64,000 nt of DNA from Streptomyces sp. NBC_01498. Its GTDB lineage: Bacteria; Actinomycetota; Actinomycetes; Streptomycetales; Streptomycetaceae. The stretch lies in contig NZ_CP109598.1 in NCBI RefSeq assembly GCF_036327775.1, positions 1 to 64,000 on the forward strand, written 5' to 3'. The position numbers and the translations under genes are program-made. The notes below the pieces were generated by a model, which had not been told where the DNA came from, did no database searches, and worked only from the letters and a program-made list of their open reading frames with translations. Shown piece by piece: positions 63,885-64,000 of this stretch. The stretch's first letter is position 1. Each line of letters starts with the position of its first letter.

Positions 63885-64000
63885 TTCCACTCCTGAATAT
63901 CTCGATTGAGCCGAGTGTGGACTTCCGCCGGGATGGCTTTCTTCAGGTGCCGACCCCGGTCACGGACGGTGCGGGTGGGTGCGGCGACCCGGGACCGTGT

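Overview
This is high-GC actinomycete DNA that reads as the left end of a linear Streptomyces replicon, chromosome or large linear plasmid. Position 1 lies inside a telomeric palindrome and the first ~350 bp hold a series of short hairpins with TGC or TTC loops. A terminal helicase gene of the kind found beside Streptomyces telomeres follows, and the telomere-capping pair tap-tpg sits at 26.2-29.1 kb. No rRNA, tRNA, complete insertion sequence or CRISPR array was seen.

Layout. 0-6.6 kb: telomere, helicase, a YtrA-type GntR/ABC operon with its operator, and a decayed helicase fragment. 6.7-10.6 kb: four-carbon sugar-acid (threonate/erythronate type) catabolic operon with a divergent LysR gene. 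11.3-24.0 kb: a large SARP/AfsR-like regulator, three imine-reductase-like genes, an alcohol dehydrogenase, a CPBP protease, a NarL-type two-component system, an HxlR regulator with operator, and a hypothetical gene. 24.3-29.1 kb: hydrolase, SDR, tpg, tap. 29.3-34.4 kb: a double-HTH regulator, two DUF4097 paralogues behind duplicated promoters, and a DrrAB-like exporter. 34.7-44.9 kb: envelope and secreted proteins (acyltransferase, lipoprotein, ABC exporter, DUF4331, CHRD, class F sortase). 44.9-52.8 kb: GH3 glycosidase with a LacI-type operator, two GNATs, DUF1990, a TIGR01777 epimerase-like gene and a LysR regulator.

52.9-63.9 kb is the most interesting part. A leftward gene set encodes, in transcription order, a DJ-1/Hsp31-like protein, a TrpF-like barrel without its catalytic Cys, a uracil phosphoribosyltransferase, a flavodoxin-like quinone reductase, an indigoidine-synthetase-type NRPS (A-Ox-T-TE), a pseudouridine-5'-phosphate glycosidase homologue and an NPPF-type methyltransferase. 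A perfect 18-bp hairpin follows, then an adenosine kinase-metF pair. The NRPS carries a tautomerase at its C-terminus that also has its own Shine-Dalgarno and start codon. NRPS, C-glycosidase homologue and UPRT together match the logic of the minimycin/indigoidine C-nucleoside pathways. The extra tautomerase, TrpF-like protein, quinone reductase and methyltransferase suggest a variant pathway with a different, possibly N-methylated product. TTA codons in the NRPS and in the nearby LysR gene point to bldA-dependent, developmentally timed expression.
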